Part shown: positions 1 through 13,299 of the stretch, in pieces
How positions within the stretch are numbered: position 1 is the stretch's first letter
Layout of the letters: every line of letters begins with the position of its first letter
NCBI RefSeq assembly: GCF_900496995.4
Contig: NC_044010.1
Span: 1,550,001 to 1,614,000, forward strand
Reading direction: 5' to 3'
From: Aquila chrysaetos chrysaetos
Taxonomy: Eukaryota > Chordata > Aves > Accipitriformes > Accipitridae
Length of the DNA stretch: 64,000 bases
Notes under the pieces: generated by a model
The model's input: only the letters and a program-made list of their open reading frames with translations
Databases searched by the model: none
Told to the model about the DNA's origin: nothing
Position numbers and translations under genes: made by a program

Positions 1-2285
1 AGGAGTAAACAAGAGCTCTGTATCTGGTATGCTTGTCTGGGTTTTCATTTGCTCTCTCTTCTCCTGTTTTCATTTTTGGATGTAGTCATTATCTTTTGAA
101 AGACACTGTCAAATCTGTGCTCTTTGACTCCTAAGTTCCTTCACTGCCCTTCAGTTCCTTTCAAAATGTTCTTTTCTGACATGTTCTTACATGTAACTAG
201 CTTATTTTCTCATATCAGGTACATGTTTTCTATGGGAAGACTTTCCTCCCCCATGTTTCATGATGAACTCAAAACAAAACTGGCCACTGAACTAGTAACC
301 TACGCTTTTGACTTTTCTAGTGTAGGGAATTTTTCTAAAATTTCCACCCTATGCAACACTGAGTAGCTCCATGAGCAGCACTGTGAACCTCCTGGAGACA
401 GGACATCTGTGACTAAGGCTTTCCACCACTGACCTGAAAGCTATCCTAGAGACTTCTAAAACCAATTCTGCTAAAAAAGCATTTACCAGCCTTCTCCCGT
501 GTTGTAAACACAGGTTGATTTGAACAAGCGTTATCAAAGGAAATCACAACTTAAGAAAATTCCCTTAATGTGGCAAGGTCAGAGAATTCTAGGATGCCCT
601 CCACCCAAATACTAAGCCATACAACCACATAAATATCCAACAAGGCACACATTTTAAAAACATACTGGGAAACTCGTGTTTCCTGTGTGCTTCTCCGGTT
701 AGAAAGTGGCACTGTTTTAATCAATTGCTAAACTTTTTCTATTGCTCATTCTTTTAGAACAATCTTTTACTCCAAGTTCCATTTAAAAACTCTGGGCTTG
801 TTGTTTAATTATGTTGTTACTACATTAAAAAAACCCTCTGTCTCCCTAACCTTTGATTTCTGAGTGCATTTTGTATTCCTTCCCACTATCCCCTCTTTCA
901 GTAATATCCTTTTATTAGATCTTCAGGAGAACTATGACTTTGTCTGTGAATCTGGGATCACTCTGCTTAACATCCAAAACCTGCTCTTTTAATAACAATT
1001 AAACAACACCGATTGTTTAAATAATACCTTTGGTCCCAAGATGATGGAGCATGCCACTGCCTCTGCAAGCAGAATTCTTCATCCACAACTAAAGGGCAGG
1101 TATCTCTGAAAGACAGCCACAACAACTGCCTAACAACGCACAGCCCCACAGCACAAATAATAGGACACAAACATGTACTCCATGCAAGTGAAACTGCTGG
1201 GGAAATTCGGAGGGGAAGAATGTCATCAACCAGAACAAAACATTTGTTGGGATTAGCTGTGGTGTTTATTCTGAGTTCCATCTAAGGGACAGGTCAGGTT
1301 GACGTATTTTTCCACACTCTAAGCTACACCTGGCCACAGAATTGACAAGTTGGTTGAACCACTTCTGCACCACAGGTACCACATCAGGTGATGTCTGTCC
1401 TCCTTTCCCAGCCCTCGCACTTGCCTCGAGGTTAGTCAAGCAAACTTGTCAGCTGGGAAGTAGCAATTGCCAGATTCACTTCTCACCAGCTCACACTAAC
1501 CTGTTCGACTTCGCAGTGAAACAGAGAAGGAGCGCACCCCTGTTCCCACACAGGTGACAATTTAGAGATGCCAGCTGATTAACAGACCAGTCAATTGCTG
1601 GACTTTCCTCAGGAGTCATTGTACAGAAGAGGGAATTTAAATGCCCGCTCCCAGGTTGTCCGTCTTCTGAGCCTCCTACTTTGGCACAGGACACTTTGCC
1701 TGGAAATAGCAGCATGGCTACACAATGCAGTACAGGCATAACCTCAAATAGCAATTTGCAGGGCACCTCTGATGGCAAGATATGTGCTGTACACAAAAGG
1801 ATGAATCTGTAGCTGATTCCTAACCTATACCCAAATGCACCTAACAAGGATTAGCAGCCATACAATATATTATATGTTTAGTCATCAGGTATTACATTCT
1901 TTATTTTCAATAAGTGTCTTTCAAAACCAGCTGGGCATGTGACACAAACCTCATATTGCTTCTTACACAGGAGGATCACTGATCAGGAGCTACTTTTTCT
2001 TGCAATAAATTAATCTCAATTATTGGATGAAGATGTGATATTCAGAAGTGCAGTTAAATGAGCCAAGCCCTCCTGCTCCCAGTTCTATTGCAGAAATCAC
2101 TCTGGGGACACATACTGATTTTCTCACAGTACTTCTCATGGCACATTAACTGACTTACAAAGCTAAAGGAAGAGGTTTTGCCTTTTGGTTTTGGGTCCCT
2201 CCCTTCAACCACCAGAATTATAGTAGTTGGGAAGAAAGGACCCGATTCTTCTATCTACTGGTGTAAATTAAGACCGCCGTCCTTA
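1..2285. other. Gene-free flank, nothing recognised
   Basis: AT-rich unique-looking DNA. The open frames here (longest 118 codons, 1491-1847 on the minus strand) show no recognisable domain and no splice-site framing. No RNA gene or interspersed repeat was recognised. Confidence 0.6.
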
Positions 2286-2572
2286 TAGAATCATAGAATC
2301 ATTTAGGTTGGAAAAGACCTTCGAGATCATCGAGTCCAACCATCAACCATGCCCACTAAACCATGTTCTGAAGTGCCTTGTCTACTCACTTTTTGAATAC
2401 CTCCAGGGATGGTGACTCAACCGCTTCCCTCGGCAGCCTGTTCCAATGCCTGACAACCCTTTCAGTAAAGAAATTTTTCCTAATATCCAACCTAAACCTC
2501 CCCTGCCGCAACTTGAGGCCATTTCCTCTGGTCCTATCTCCAGCCACCTGACAGAAGAGACCAGCACCCGCA
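2286..2572 (-). mobile_element. CR1 LINE 3' fragment
   Basis: It begins on the + strand with AGAATCATAGAATCAT followed by the TTTAGGTTGGAAAAGACC block. This is the reverse complement of a CR1 3' end with its octamer tail. The body then runs through the usual CR1 3' region, including a GGGATGGTGACTC block and a CCATTTCCTCTGGTCC block. Homology fades near 2572, so this is a 5'-truncated copy of about 290 bp. The 3' end is well defined and the 5' end approximate. Confidence 0.93.
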
Positions 2573-5500
2573 TTATAACATGCACAATCAGAAAATGCCC
2601 TGCAGATCCACTTTGGTCCTTTTGCCCAGTTTCTGATTATAAATGTCGTGCTCCAGGAATTCAGGAAATAATTGTATAGAATGGGCTCTGGGTCATTCTG
2701 CTATAGATTGGTCAGCTTGCTCCAGGGAATAAGGGATGTGTGTGAAGCTGCTATGATTAGCAGCTGTGACTCAAATGAAATAGAGAGCAGCTGCAGAGTC
2801 ACTTTACTAATAGCAATTACATTTTTACAAATGTATGCTCCTACTTGTTTATAGGATCATTACAAAGCCTTGCCTCAGTAACTGCTGAAATCATTATCAG
2901 ATAAATAAAAAAGCAAAACCACTCAATTGAAAGCATTATTACAATACTAGGGAGTACCTTGTTTCTTTCTCCAGGCTTCCTGTCTCAGAGGCAGCAAAAT
3001 ACTCCAGTATGGATCTTGACAACAGAAATGTTCATTCTTTCCTCTGTCCTCCGCCACATGGAGAAAGCCCGGCTCACATAAAATCAACCCTTTCCTATCA
3101 CAAATACGTATGTGCTTCTTACAGCAAGCACTCTCTGTCCAAAAGAAGCTTCCTCTTTTTAAGTTGAAATTCCCCTTCTTTCAAAGCACGTTTAATTCTC
3201 TGACAAATGTCAGTGTTATTCACAGCGGTCCCTGAGCTGCTGTGTAGCCCTGGTCTTCAAGAAAACCTTTGCTTGGATTTTGCCTGAAGGAAATAACCCT
3301 TTTTGGATAAGGCTTAGTTTTTATGGCTGGCAAATTCCATTCACTTTTGTTTGCTTAAATAGGCCTTATATTAATAGAATGGGAAATAGATTTGTTGGCA
3401 AGGACTGAAGTTTCTCCAATGAGATTAGACAAAACTCTGTTCTTCCCCAGCACTCTCCTGCTGAAAGTCACTAAGTTAATTTAAGATCTGATGACACAAT
3501 AAAAATACAGCTGAATGGATTGTTATGTAAGAATGGTGGTATCAGGACTAATTCTGTACATTTATGGGAAATTAGAGAAATTTAAGGCCATACCTTTACC
3601 ACAGCTGCCATGCTTGCCGTGTTCTAACTGATTTTTCTATATGACTGAGTAAAGAGTTGTGCTTATGTGTTTGACTATTTGTATGTATAATTCTTTGATA
3701 AACTGATAACTTCATTTTCCTGTACTGCCAATTTATTTACATGAAATTTGATTTCTCCTGTAACCTCATTTTGATTCTGCCAGCTTAGTAAAACTTGCAA
3801 CTTTATCACCCATTAAGATTTGTTTTAAGTTAGCTTATGAGCACACAGTGAGCCTCATAAAAGCCCAGCTTAATGACTGCAGTTGTGCTTGCCAGCCGTA
3901 GATCAAACATTATTCACACCTGAGTCTTTTTTGTCTGAATCACAGTTTATACATGGCATTCAAAAAGGAGTTGTCTGGGGAGAATAATCCACCCTGTATC
4001 TATTGCCTATTAAACATTATTAGAAATTAATTCCAAATTGGTTTCTAGATACATCTGTCTTTGCCCAGGACAAACTGCTCAACAGCTCTGATTAAAAACA
4101 GAGAAGTAGGCTGCTATGAGTGAAAAAGGGGAAGTTGTTTCTCCAGTCAGTAGCAATCAGGGAACTATAATTTGCTTTTAACTCAAGTTTCCTGTGAATG
4201 CAGCCAAAAGAATAATTTCTTCAACTAGATTGATTAAAAACTAATTGGATCTAATTTAAATGTTTTCCAAACAAGTTCGGCAAAAATCTAAAACCTAGGA
4301 GCTTTTACAGGCTTCAGGTTTTTTTACTTCCTTGCAACTTAGTCTTGTAGTTAACAAAAAAAGCAGGAGAGGTGCATAGGATTTTCAGAGATGATGGAGT
4401 ATCTTCCCCCCACTCTAAGGTGTCACTGAAAGTAATGATGGATGAGACCTAAACATTGTACTGGAAGTAATCAAATTGGAAATATTCTCTGTCTTTCTGC
4501 CTACAGAGTCTCACCATTTAACCTGAACGTCATACAAATATATTGAGTTCGGTTTTCATCTGAGTCAAATCACCAGCCAGCCAGGCTGGTTGCAGTTGGA
4601 TGAGGAGGTAGTGCCCTTTGTGTGAGCCCAAGTAACTTTTGATGTGGTGGGATTTGGTTCCTTGCTCATGGTGAAAGTTTTGCTATGCATTTATAGGTTA
4701 GCTTTGCCTATACCGTTATTGATAATAATAGATATTTGACGCTGATAACTCAGTTTGCAACGTATTGCCTGTGATTCTCTCTTAAAAACTTGTTAGAGTG
4801 GCATCTGAAATAGGAAAGAAATGTGGCTAAATCAGAAGAGAATCTAAAAGGTTTGGAGCAAGACAGAGACCATGCGTAGGCAAGGAAAGAGAAACTAGAT
4901 CAGGCTTTTACTGAAACACATGAAAATTACATAAGAAGACCACAGAGAGGCAGGGATTTTGTAGAACAGAATTAGGAGTTAGCAGCTGATAAGAAGGTTT
5001 TTAAGAAGAGGTTAATGAGAATACTCAGTGTTAGGGGAAAAAAAACCCAAACAACTTGATGGTAGATCATGAAGAAAAGGTAAGCAATTATTCAGAAAGA
5101 CAGACTGAATTTGAAAGCCCAGGCTTAAGAGTGAATTTTCATCAACTGTTCAGCCACTTTTTTGTCTGCTGCTGAACGAAAACCCTTGAAATTAAAGAAA
5201 CAATATGAAGATACAAAATAAGGATTGAAAATAGATCTCCAAGTTAGCATATATAGAAAGAGGAAACACGTTCTTTGTTGAAATAGGTCACACTAAACAT
5301 TGTGTATATTTCTAATACAGCACAACCCTAAAAGCTGACAGGTATCTGGAAAGATGTTTCCTTGCAGCCTAGATTCCAGGTCTGTAGAGGTTTCCCCCAG
5401 AGACATGTAGCAGCAAGGACAAGATCCTACGGACTGCACAGAGCCTCGCTGAAATTCACAACTGTGCAGCAGGGGTGCAGGTTAAAAAGATTTGCCAACC

Positions 5501-7139
5501 TGGAGCTGCTTGTGATACTGCAAGACACTTACATTATGATAAGATGATGTGCAAGAGATTAACTGAAGCATATGTGGACATACGTCTGCCACCCACAGCA
5601 CGGGTGTGAATGCTGTGAGCAGCTCAGACTGCATCCCCCATGCTCAGCAGATGCCCCAAGCTGACAGAGGGCCAAAGTGCGGGTGGCTGAAATCTTGATT
5701 ATTGTACACACGGGTACTACTTACCAGCTTAGTGTTATAAGTAGATTTTACTTATGGCAGGCAGATGTTTGGTAGATACTTGCCAGAGTGGGAAAAGCAT
5801 TGGATAAAATGGTCAAAGGCAAGCAAATCTGATGTACTGAATCACATGAGGCTCTGGAGAGGTTTTCTCAGAAAGCTCGTATTGGGTTTTACTGGGAGGG
5901 AGGTAAAGGACATCCTGAAGGAAGGGATCTTCGTGCCCTAGGAAGTGGTCTGGCCTGCAAGTGAGTAGGTGCTGCCTTCCTTGGGAACCCCAGAAACTTT
6001 CCAGAAGAACTGTGTGATCTGTTGGCTAAGGCTGAAGTAGCCACCAGGGAGGCAGGTGAGAAATGGCAAGCAGCCCAAATCCGGGGTGATGGCACCTGTG
6101 GCAAAGAGAACAACCCAGTTTACAGTGAGAGAACCCCCTCAGCCCTGTGTAGGATCTCAGTTTTCTGTTAAAGGCATAAGGGATGCCAAGACAATCTTCA
6201 TTAGCCCCAGAATATTAAATGCTAATGCAGAAATGATGCTTGACTGATTAAAAAGCAAGATGAGCTCCAGACAAAGGTGCATCACAGTAAACAAAAGGAA
6301 AGTACCCAAGGTATTGTTAGGAGGTATCTTGAGACCCTGGAGGGATGATTATGAAATTGTTTCAGCATAGTCCCTCTAGAGCCTCTGGGTACCACTAAGG
6401 CCAAAACCTCTGCTAAGTGGCCTGAGGGTACAAAGCACAAAAAGATTGAGAAACCAAACTGTCTTGCTTGTAATTCCTCAGTCACAGCTCACTCGGAGAA
6501 ATGAAAACAACCCTGGCATGGTGTCTTCCCCATATCGGCTGTACGGGACAAGTTTTAAAATTTAGGAAAGGTGGTAAAACATTCTTTTCCATAAATTGCT
6601 AAGACAAGTTTTGTAAACAGAGAAATATCTTTTATTAGATCCAAATATTGATGGAAAAAAAACAGGAAGAGCTTGAAAAGTCTTGAAAAAGGCCTGACAG
6701 CCTGCTTTCTTTTTCCTGTTATATGAGTAACTCCAAAAGAAAATATCATCTCTCTAGAATTCACTTAGACTATCCTGGCTACAGCAAGACTGCTATTATA
6801 ATTAAGGCTTTGCATGCCCACATCCAGAAAACAAGAGATGCTAAACATAGAGATTGCACAGTTCATGGAGAGATTGCGATGCTTTAGAGTGGAAATTTTG
6901 ACAATTAGCACCCTGAGGAGGGAGCCACCTACATGAGTCTATGGGAAAAGCCAGCACAAATATGTCTTCAGTCTGACCACTTTCTAGGATGTGGCTTTCT
7001 TATTCTGTGCTAATAGGTACCTGCTTTCCCTCAGGATTCATACTCTAGAAGCTTCTTCTGCCAATAGGCACCTTCATCACCTCCTTTTAAAAGAAGGATG
7101 CATCGCTCTACCGGAAGAGCACCAGCAAATCCCCATTTC
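2573..7139. other. Gene-free flank, nothing recognised
   Basis: AT-rich sequence with only short chance frames. The stretch 5820-6480 is slightly more GC-rich and has broken frames that hint at an old element, but no known protein family could be identified. No RNA gene was seen. Confidence 0.5.
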
Positions 7140-7260
7140 TCTTCTTTAGGAGCCAGGCCACTCACTCAGGATGCAGGAGGCCCAGGTTCATGGTCCTCAT
7201 GAGAAGATTCTGACTTACTTTTTCAGGCTAAAGGCAGTCCTGGGGTAGGACTGAATCACT
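7140..7260 (+). mobile_element. Possible ancient tRNA-derived SINE relic
   Basis: The segment near 7150-7200 reads like the head of amniote tRNA-derived SINEs: a CACTCACTCAGGATGCAGGAG stretch, split here as CACTCACTCAGG and ATGCAGGAG, followed by CCCAGGTTCA, which resembles a B box. The match is partial and the body is not recognisable. A chance resemblance is possible. Confidence 0.33.
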
Positions 7261-7599
7261 TCCAAACCAGTTCCACTTTGCACAGAAGAACTACAAAGTC
7301 TCTCGGTCAGAGAAGGAGAAGGAGCGAAATGACCTCCATTTTCTAATGCTTCATATGGGACACGGGAGCTCTGGATTCATATTGCTGCTCCCAGGACTGT
7401 ATTAAGAGTTTCGCATTAAATATTATTATGCCAAACGCATTGGCGGTGGCTTGGGGCTGAGAAAAGAAGACCAGGAATGACCTCTTCTGTGAGACTGCTC
7501 TCATCATACAGCTCAAGCAGTATTCTCTCTTTCTGCTTCACAGGTTCAGGAGTGGTTGCGAATTGTCATCTACCAGGGAATACCTGTCTACAGTGCTAT

Positions 7600-7710
7600 T
7601 CCATAACGTGTGAGACAGAAGCATACAGACATCTCACAGGCAGGGCTGGGAATTGGCTTGCACCCTGTCCACCTCTGAATGAGGGCTCTAACCACTAAAC
7701 AGCAGTAAAA
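7600..7710 (-). mobile_element. Possible ancient tRNA-derived SINE relic, reverse strand
   Basis: On the minus strand GTTTAGTGGTTAGAGC (near 7680-7697) resembles a tRNA A box. About 40 nt further on, a GGTGCAAGCCAATTCCC segment sits where a degenerate B box would be expected. It lies opposite in orientation to the possible relic about 450 bp upstream. The homology is weak. Confidence 0.35.
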
Positions 7711-10700
7711 ATAGTCCCAATCTAATAGGCAGAGAGAGACATTGTCCTTCTAACCATATTTCAAAAGGAATAAGCGCCTGCAATCCAATTTTGTGCAGAG
7801 ACCGATTCAATAAATATGTTCTGAGACAACCAACTATGTCAAGTCCATCAAACAAGACAAAGAGAGGAAAGGCTTCCTCCTCGGTCTTAGCTCGGACTGG
7901 GTCTTGATAGAGCCTGAATTAGTAAACCCTCTCTAAGCATCTCAAGTTTTGTCACCTGGAAGCCTTAAACCCTGGAGACCTATAGAATTTAGGTTGAGTA
8001 ACAGCTGAAGAGGGGCTTTCATGTTTGTTAGTTTGTGTTTGGATGCCTTAAATCCAACCCAGGAGCCATCTCACATACTGAGAAACTTTGGTGGATTTGG
8101 CCCTAACTGGACAGTCTTTTTCCATTCTTTCATGGCCAGGGGCAGCTTCTGCATTGATTTTGGTTAGGTCTTCGGTCACTGGGGATTACCAATGCCTGCT
8201 GAAAATAACATCCCACATCTTCTCATCTCATAGTATGGCAAAAACTTCTGGAGGTTAAAGGAAATCTCATAGAAGGTTCTGCAGTTCCTAGGAGCAATGG
8301 CCAGCAGTGCCTGGGAAAACACTCTAGCCCTCAGGAAAGACCGAGATTTAAAATTCTGCTGGTCCCAGGGCCCATTTCGGCAAGTCCTAACAGTTGTCCA
8401 GGAACGAGAACTGCATTAGAGCTCTCAGGCACACCCTGTTTAGTTTTGATTCAGAGAAAGAAGCAGTTGATATTACAGGGCAGGGGAACTACATTTAAAC
8501 ATCAGTCAGGTTATTTAATTGGCTGTGTCCTACAGGATGTTCCAGTTAAACTGGGAGCAAGGTTTATTTAATATACAATGCCTGAATTTTGTGAGATGAA
8601 GATTAAAGTATCCAGTGCATTTGGAGAGGATTTCTTTCTCATGGCTTCTGGTTTAGCAACTTGTTTAAACAAAATGTGATTCTTTGATGTGGAAGTGATG
8701 GTAACATACAAGGGAATTAAATACATAAAATTTAAATTCAGGCAATGAGCTTACAAACACTTCACCCTGTATATATGCTGATGTACTGAAGTGTTCTGCC
8801 CGTGCATCCTATAGACTCACTCACTCTTTTTCTATATTATTCTAACTGGAAGAATTATGACATTTGAGACCAGAGCAGAGAGCACATCCTTTTCAACTCA
8901 AGTCCTCCCAGAGCATAAGAGAATCTGGCCGTCCTCCTAATAAAAAACTGGCTGAAAATGGAAGAACTTGACTGTACTCTGTTCTGCAGTGCAAGTCCAC
9001 TGTGTGGAAATGTTATCCAAAGAGAACTAGCACATGAAAGAGAAGATTTTGCTATTAAATGGTTTGCTTTTTATATGTAACTTAAAATAAATTAAACTCA
9101 TTGCTGAAAAATAGAAATAATCACATAAGAGGTTAAGTTGACAATTTATAGTCACTGTTGTGTGGTTTTTTTAATAAGTATTGGGAATAACTAGTTTCTC
9201 TTTGAAACCATCAATTGGAGGCAGCAGTGAAATAATAAGCCCCTTTGAACAAAGCTTGGGTATTTAAACCTCTCTTTCCATAATCTCCTATGCTATGCTC
9301 TGGTAACGCTGTTCTTCTTTGCTTAACTAAAGTTCTTATTAATGGAACTACAGACAATTCTTTTGCCAGGGGTGACCCTCCTCTAGCTAGGGTGAACAAA
9401 ATTAGTTTATTTCCCCGACCCTTTGCTGCTAATAGGACCAAAAATGATTGAAGAATCATTGAGAGAATACAAAATATTGTCAGGTGCACTGGGAGTATCA
9501 ATGAAGTCAGAGAAAATATTGGTGAATTAGGTCATCAGTGAAACTAAACAGCCAGAGGAAATGTGAGAAACTGACCTCATCATCAACTCATCTCTTATCC
9601 TATGTGGGATTTGAGAGAAGAGCTGTACAGCAATCTCTTCCTTATCCTGAAAGCTTCATATTTAGAGACCCTTCTGTCATTGCTTTAAAAGAGGGTGACA
9701 ATATGCAAACTGCCAGCAAAAGAGTTCAATTTTCAGGGTTTGACATGGGGCTAAATTGAAGATAATACCCTGAAGTCAAAAGGGACAGCAAAAGGAGAGG
9801 AAACAGCCTATTTTGGAGATGCAAGATGTGACATCCCTCGATATGTTTGGGGAGTTACAGAGAAAGAAGGATCCCATCCATAAGGGTAAGCAGTCCCGGT
9901 AGTTTTGTCTTGGACCAACAAGATGCAGACTACTGCTGTCCTGAGGCTAATCGAAAGCAAACAACAGCTCAAGACTCTGCAGACTAGCCTATAGATAGCT
10001 TGCCTACTGGTGAGCAATTATTGTAACCTTTAGAAATTGTGATTAAGTGCGTGTGCATGATAGCTCGTACACATCCAAATATGTAGAAATTGCTATCTTA
10101 AATCATATTGCATTGCGAGGTTTGGAAACTGTGTTTGTAGAGTACTAGCTTGCCAAAATGGGAAACAGAGGGTTTTAAGTCATTTTGAATGAAATGAGAG
10201 CAATTAGGTTGAATAATGGAAAATTGCATAGGTTGCTCAATAAACAGCAATTTTGATAAGTCTAGCAGCTGCCTCAAAGAGACTGAAAAAAGGTTATGTT
10301 TGTTATATTACCATTATTACGCATTTTTAAGGCTCAGACAGGTAATTTCACAATCTGAATCCCACTTGTGTTCATCTGAAGTGTAGTTGTTGACTGCATA
10401 CTATATCTTAAAAATATATTAATTCACTCTATTCCAGTCATAATGTTAATATGAGCATTATCTTGCATGATTTTAGTTAGCTTAGTGGGAAATACTGTTT
10501 TATGAGGATATGAATGCATTTTAAGCTTGTTTGTTTATAATAGGTAATCATCCTTGTAAAAGGCTCTCAGGCATAGGGTTTTTCCCTTTCAGAAATGCAA
10601 TAAGGTTATAAAAGCTACAGTCACTTTGCCGGTAAATATTTGTCTCTACCTCTTGATGTGTACCTGTGCTCTTCACAGTACATCATACACTTCTGTGTAA

Positions 10701-11756
10701 GACCCTTGCTTACCTTATCTTTTAAGACGATTACATTACATGCCTATATATACCTGTGTGTGAGCATGTACTATATTAACAGTCTATGAACCAGGAAAAA
10801 AAAATCTAGTTATTTCTAATTATATATAACTTCAGGAGGTTTGATGGACTGTTTGTGTAGTTAGGTCTCCTAAAAAACTATTTGGTCCACGTTGCAGTTC
10901 CCATTGTATTTTGTCATCCCTCATCATTAGGCTCTACTCTTTGAACTACTGTAACTTCTAGAACTCAAAGTACTTCACCTTGAAATTGCATGACGTGTAA
11001 CAGCCAATGGATCTTGAAATATTCTTCAAGGTTATTTAATGTACTTCTGTTATCTCATTACAATTCTGGCAGACTCAAGTGAAAAGCTGTGGAATTTATT
11101 AGCAATGCTCTGAAATATTTAGTTCATCAGAATGTGCCAAAAAAGGGTTATATAATCCACAAACATGTTTTTTGATACATTCTAGATTTACATTTATACT
11201 GCAAAGGCAAGCTCTTCAAATCTCAGAAATCCCTGCATACATTACAGAGCTCCACCTGCCTTGCCCGGTGCATTCATTTATGTAGGCCTGAAGGAGCAAT
11301 GTACCAAAACTAGTACTGTGCAAGAATGGTATAGTCAAAACCTCTTTAATTGAGACAGATGTATCTGCCTATGTGTAGTACCGTTCAAACACCTCCTTCA
11401 ATGCATTATTTCTGTAATGTACTATTTTTATCCTACAAAAAGTCATGAGCAGCATTAGAGTACTTCAGTACTATGGCATACTAACATTTGAAATAAGACA
11501 TGTTTTGAAAGACTTTGTTTTTATGAAGCATTGGGTTGCAGTCTGGTGAGGAAAAGACCTGAAGAAATGGAACAACCTTAATAAAAAGACATTTTAATTT
11601 CACTGACATTATCAATGACATTGACCTGCTCAGATGTTAATGATGTGAATCTTAACACCTCTGGTTATAATGTGATTAAGAAGGACAGAGAGGAAAAAAA
11701 GTTTCAGAGGTAGGACTATACAGAGAAGATACAATTACCTTGGTTTAGGCCTGTAG
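7711..11756. other. Gene-free flank, nothing recognised
   Basis: AT-rich DNA without recognisable genes or repeats. A 96-codon minus-strand frame at 9211-9501 has a hydrophobic start but no family match I can name, and I regard it as chance. Confidence 0.5.
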
Positions 11757-11960
11757 ATCATAGAGCCATGAATAATTTAGGTTGGAAGGGACTTCTGGGG
11801 ATCATCTAGGGGAACCTCCTAGCAAAAAGCAGGTCTAATTAGATCAGGTTGCTCAGGGCCATGTCCAGTCAAGTCTTGAACACCTCACGGGAAGGACATC
11901 CTGTAACCTCTCTGGGTAACCTCTTCCAGTATCTGACTACTCTCAAGGTAAAAAAAAAAA
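11757..11960 (-). mobile_element. Diverged CR1 LINE 3' fragment
   Basis: The + strand carries a degraded ATCATAGAGCCATGAATAA tail and TTAGGTTGGAAGGGACTTCT, then GATCATCTAGGGGAACCTCC and GGTTGCTCAGGGCCATGTCC. These are standard landmarks of a CR1 3' region in reverse orientation. Homology ends at an A-rich low-complexity stretch at about 11951-11985. The copy is older than those at 2286 and 17503, judging by its damaged tail. Confidence 0.88.
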
Positions 11961-12360
11961 AAACAAAACTAAAACAAAACAAAAAATCTGATGTATAATT
12001 GGAATTTCTCATGTTCTGTCTTGTGTCTTTTGCCTCTCATGTTATTGCTGTGCACGTGCAAGAAGAGATAAATCAGAAGTGAAGATTCCTGAATGCCTAC
12101 AGACCAGTGTGCCAACTAATACTGTCTAGGAAAATACAACTGAGGTAGCAGGGTGGAAGGAGAGAATAAGAGGAATATGAAAAGGACCAACCTTTTAGCT
12201 TAGAAGGGTTAGAAAACTAGCAATTACATTGATGAGCTACACCTAAGCCAGTTTCTACAATGGGCAGAATTCAAACCTGCACTGTTACGGGGAAATTAAA
12301 AACTGGAAGATTTGCAGTTACCAGTTAAACATCAATAGAGTTTCTTTTTCTTTTTTTGTT
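11961..12360. other. Gap between repeat fragments, nothing recognised
   Basis: Starts with an A-rich simple stretch (about 11951-11985) and continues as AT-rich unique sequence. No gene or repeat was identified. Confidence 0.5.
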
Positions 12361-12545
12361 CAGAGACTTTCAGACTCTCCAGCCAGAAGGGACCCCCCCT
12401 GTTCACCTAGGCTGACCCTCCCTGTGCAGAGGCTGGATAATGTTTTTTCAGAACTAGATCAAAGAACATCTTTTAAAAAGAGATCTAATCTTGTCTTCCG
12501 CATTCAAAGGGATGGTGACCCAACCACTTTTTCCAAAAAGTTGGT
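12361..12545 (-). mobile_element. Ancient CR1/L3-type LINE 3' fragment
   Basis: The + strand has AGACTTTCAGACTC, CCAGAAGGGACC and ACCTAGGCTGACCCTCC in order. This resembles the reverse complement of the 3' end of old sauropsid CR1/L3-like elements (AGACT..GGCCAGAAGGGACCA..ATCTAGTCTGACC). The tail octamers are gone. It is more diverged than the neighbouring CR1 copies, so the family assignment is tentative. Confidence 0.55.
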
Positions 12546-13299
12546 AAAATGTCACTTACATAACTTAAAAGCCTTACCAGCGTAAGGTAAATATTTTGGA
12601 CTTCACTACAAGGAATAAAGATGAAAGTTGCTGACTTGGAAGTTGGTGGTTGCCAAGACACCAGTGTTCACAGCCTGATTATATTTAGCGTGGCCAACCA
12701 CCGGAGAGTTCCAAACACATGCAGCTTCAAAAGCTTTAATTTATCAAATCTCAAGAAAGTTATAAGCAGAATCAGTTGGGGAAATATATCTGGGCAGAAC
12801 AATGTAAATGGAAGATGATGGCTCTCGAGGAGGGTGTATTAGCTGTCCAAAAGTCACCATCAAAGAAAAGGAACATTGGCCGTACTGTTTTCAGTTGCTA
12901 AGGGAAAGCTATGATTAGAAATAAATACATGATTTATAACAAATGGAAAAATTGGAAACAGGTCATAAGAATGATGAATGAGGAGCCACAAATCTTGGAA
13001 AACTGATATGGGAAGATAAGACTGCCAAAGAAGAGGGTCTTTGGCTGGAAAGTCAAAGTACAATATCAAGTTATTTAAGAACAGTAGTATTAAAAAAAAA
13101 ACCCCAAACCAAGAAACCAGAAATGTTTGGCCATAGCTAGATGCAGCGGATAAAATTGCTGCTAACGGTGCAGAAAAGACAGAATAATAATCTCTTAACT
13201 ACATTTGGAAGAAAGCAGTGTGATACATGTATGTCAAATTAGCCTGATGAACTAATTTCTGACCTGCTAATTATTGACATGTTAAGTCACAGCTGCTAA
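12546..13299. other. Unassigned sequence beside an ancient LINE relic
   Basis: AT-rich, with only short frames. Some of 13100-13299 may be further upstream parts of the reverse-transcriptase relic that starts near 13300, but translated similarity is too weak to say so firmly. Confidence 0.4.

Noticed and set aside
5820..6480. Possible decayed retroviral or other coding sequence
   Set aside because: Some translated stretches look protein-like, but no motif could be tied to a named family and the frames are broken throughout.
9211..9501. A 96-codon minus-strand frame with a hydrophobic N-terminus
   Set aside because: No recognisable homology or gene context. A hydrophobic start is common in chance frames from AT-rich DNA.
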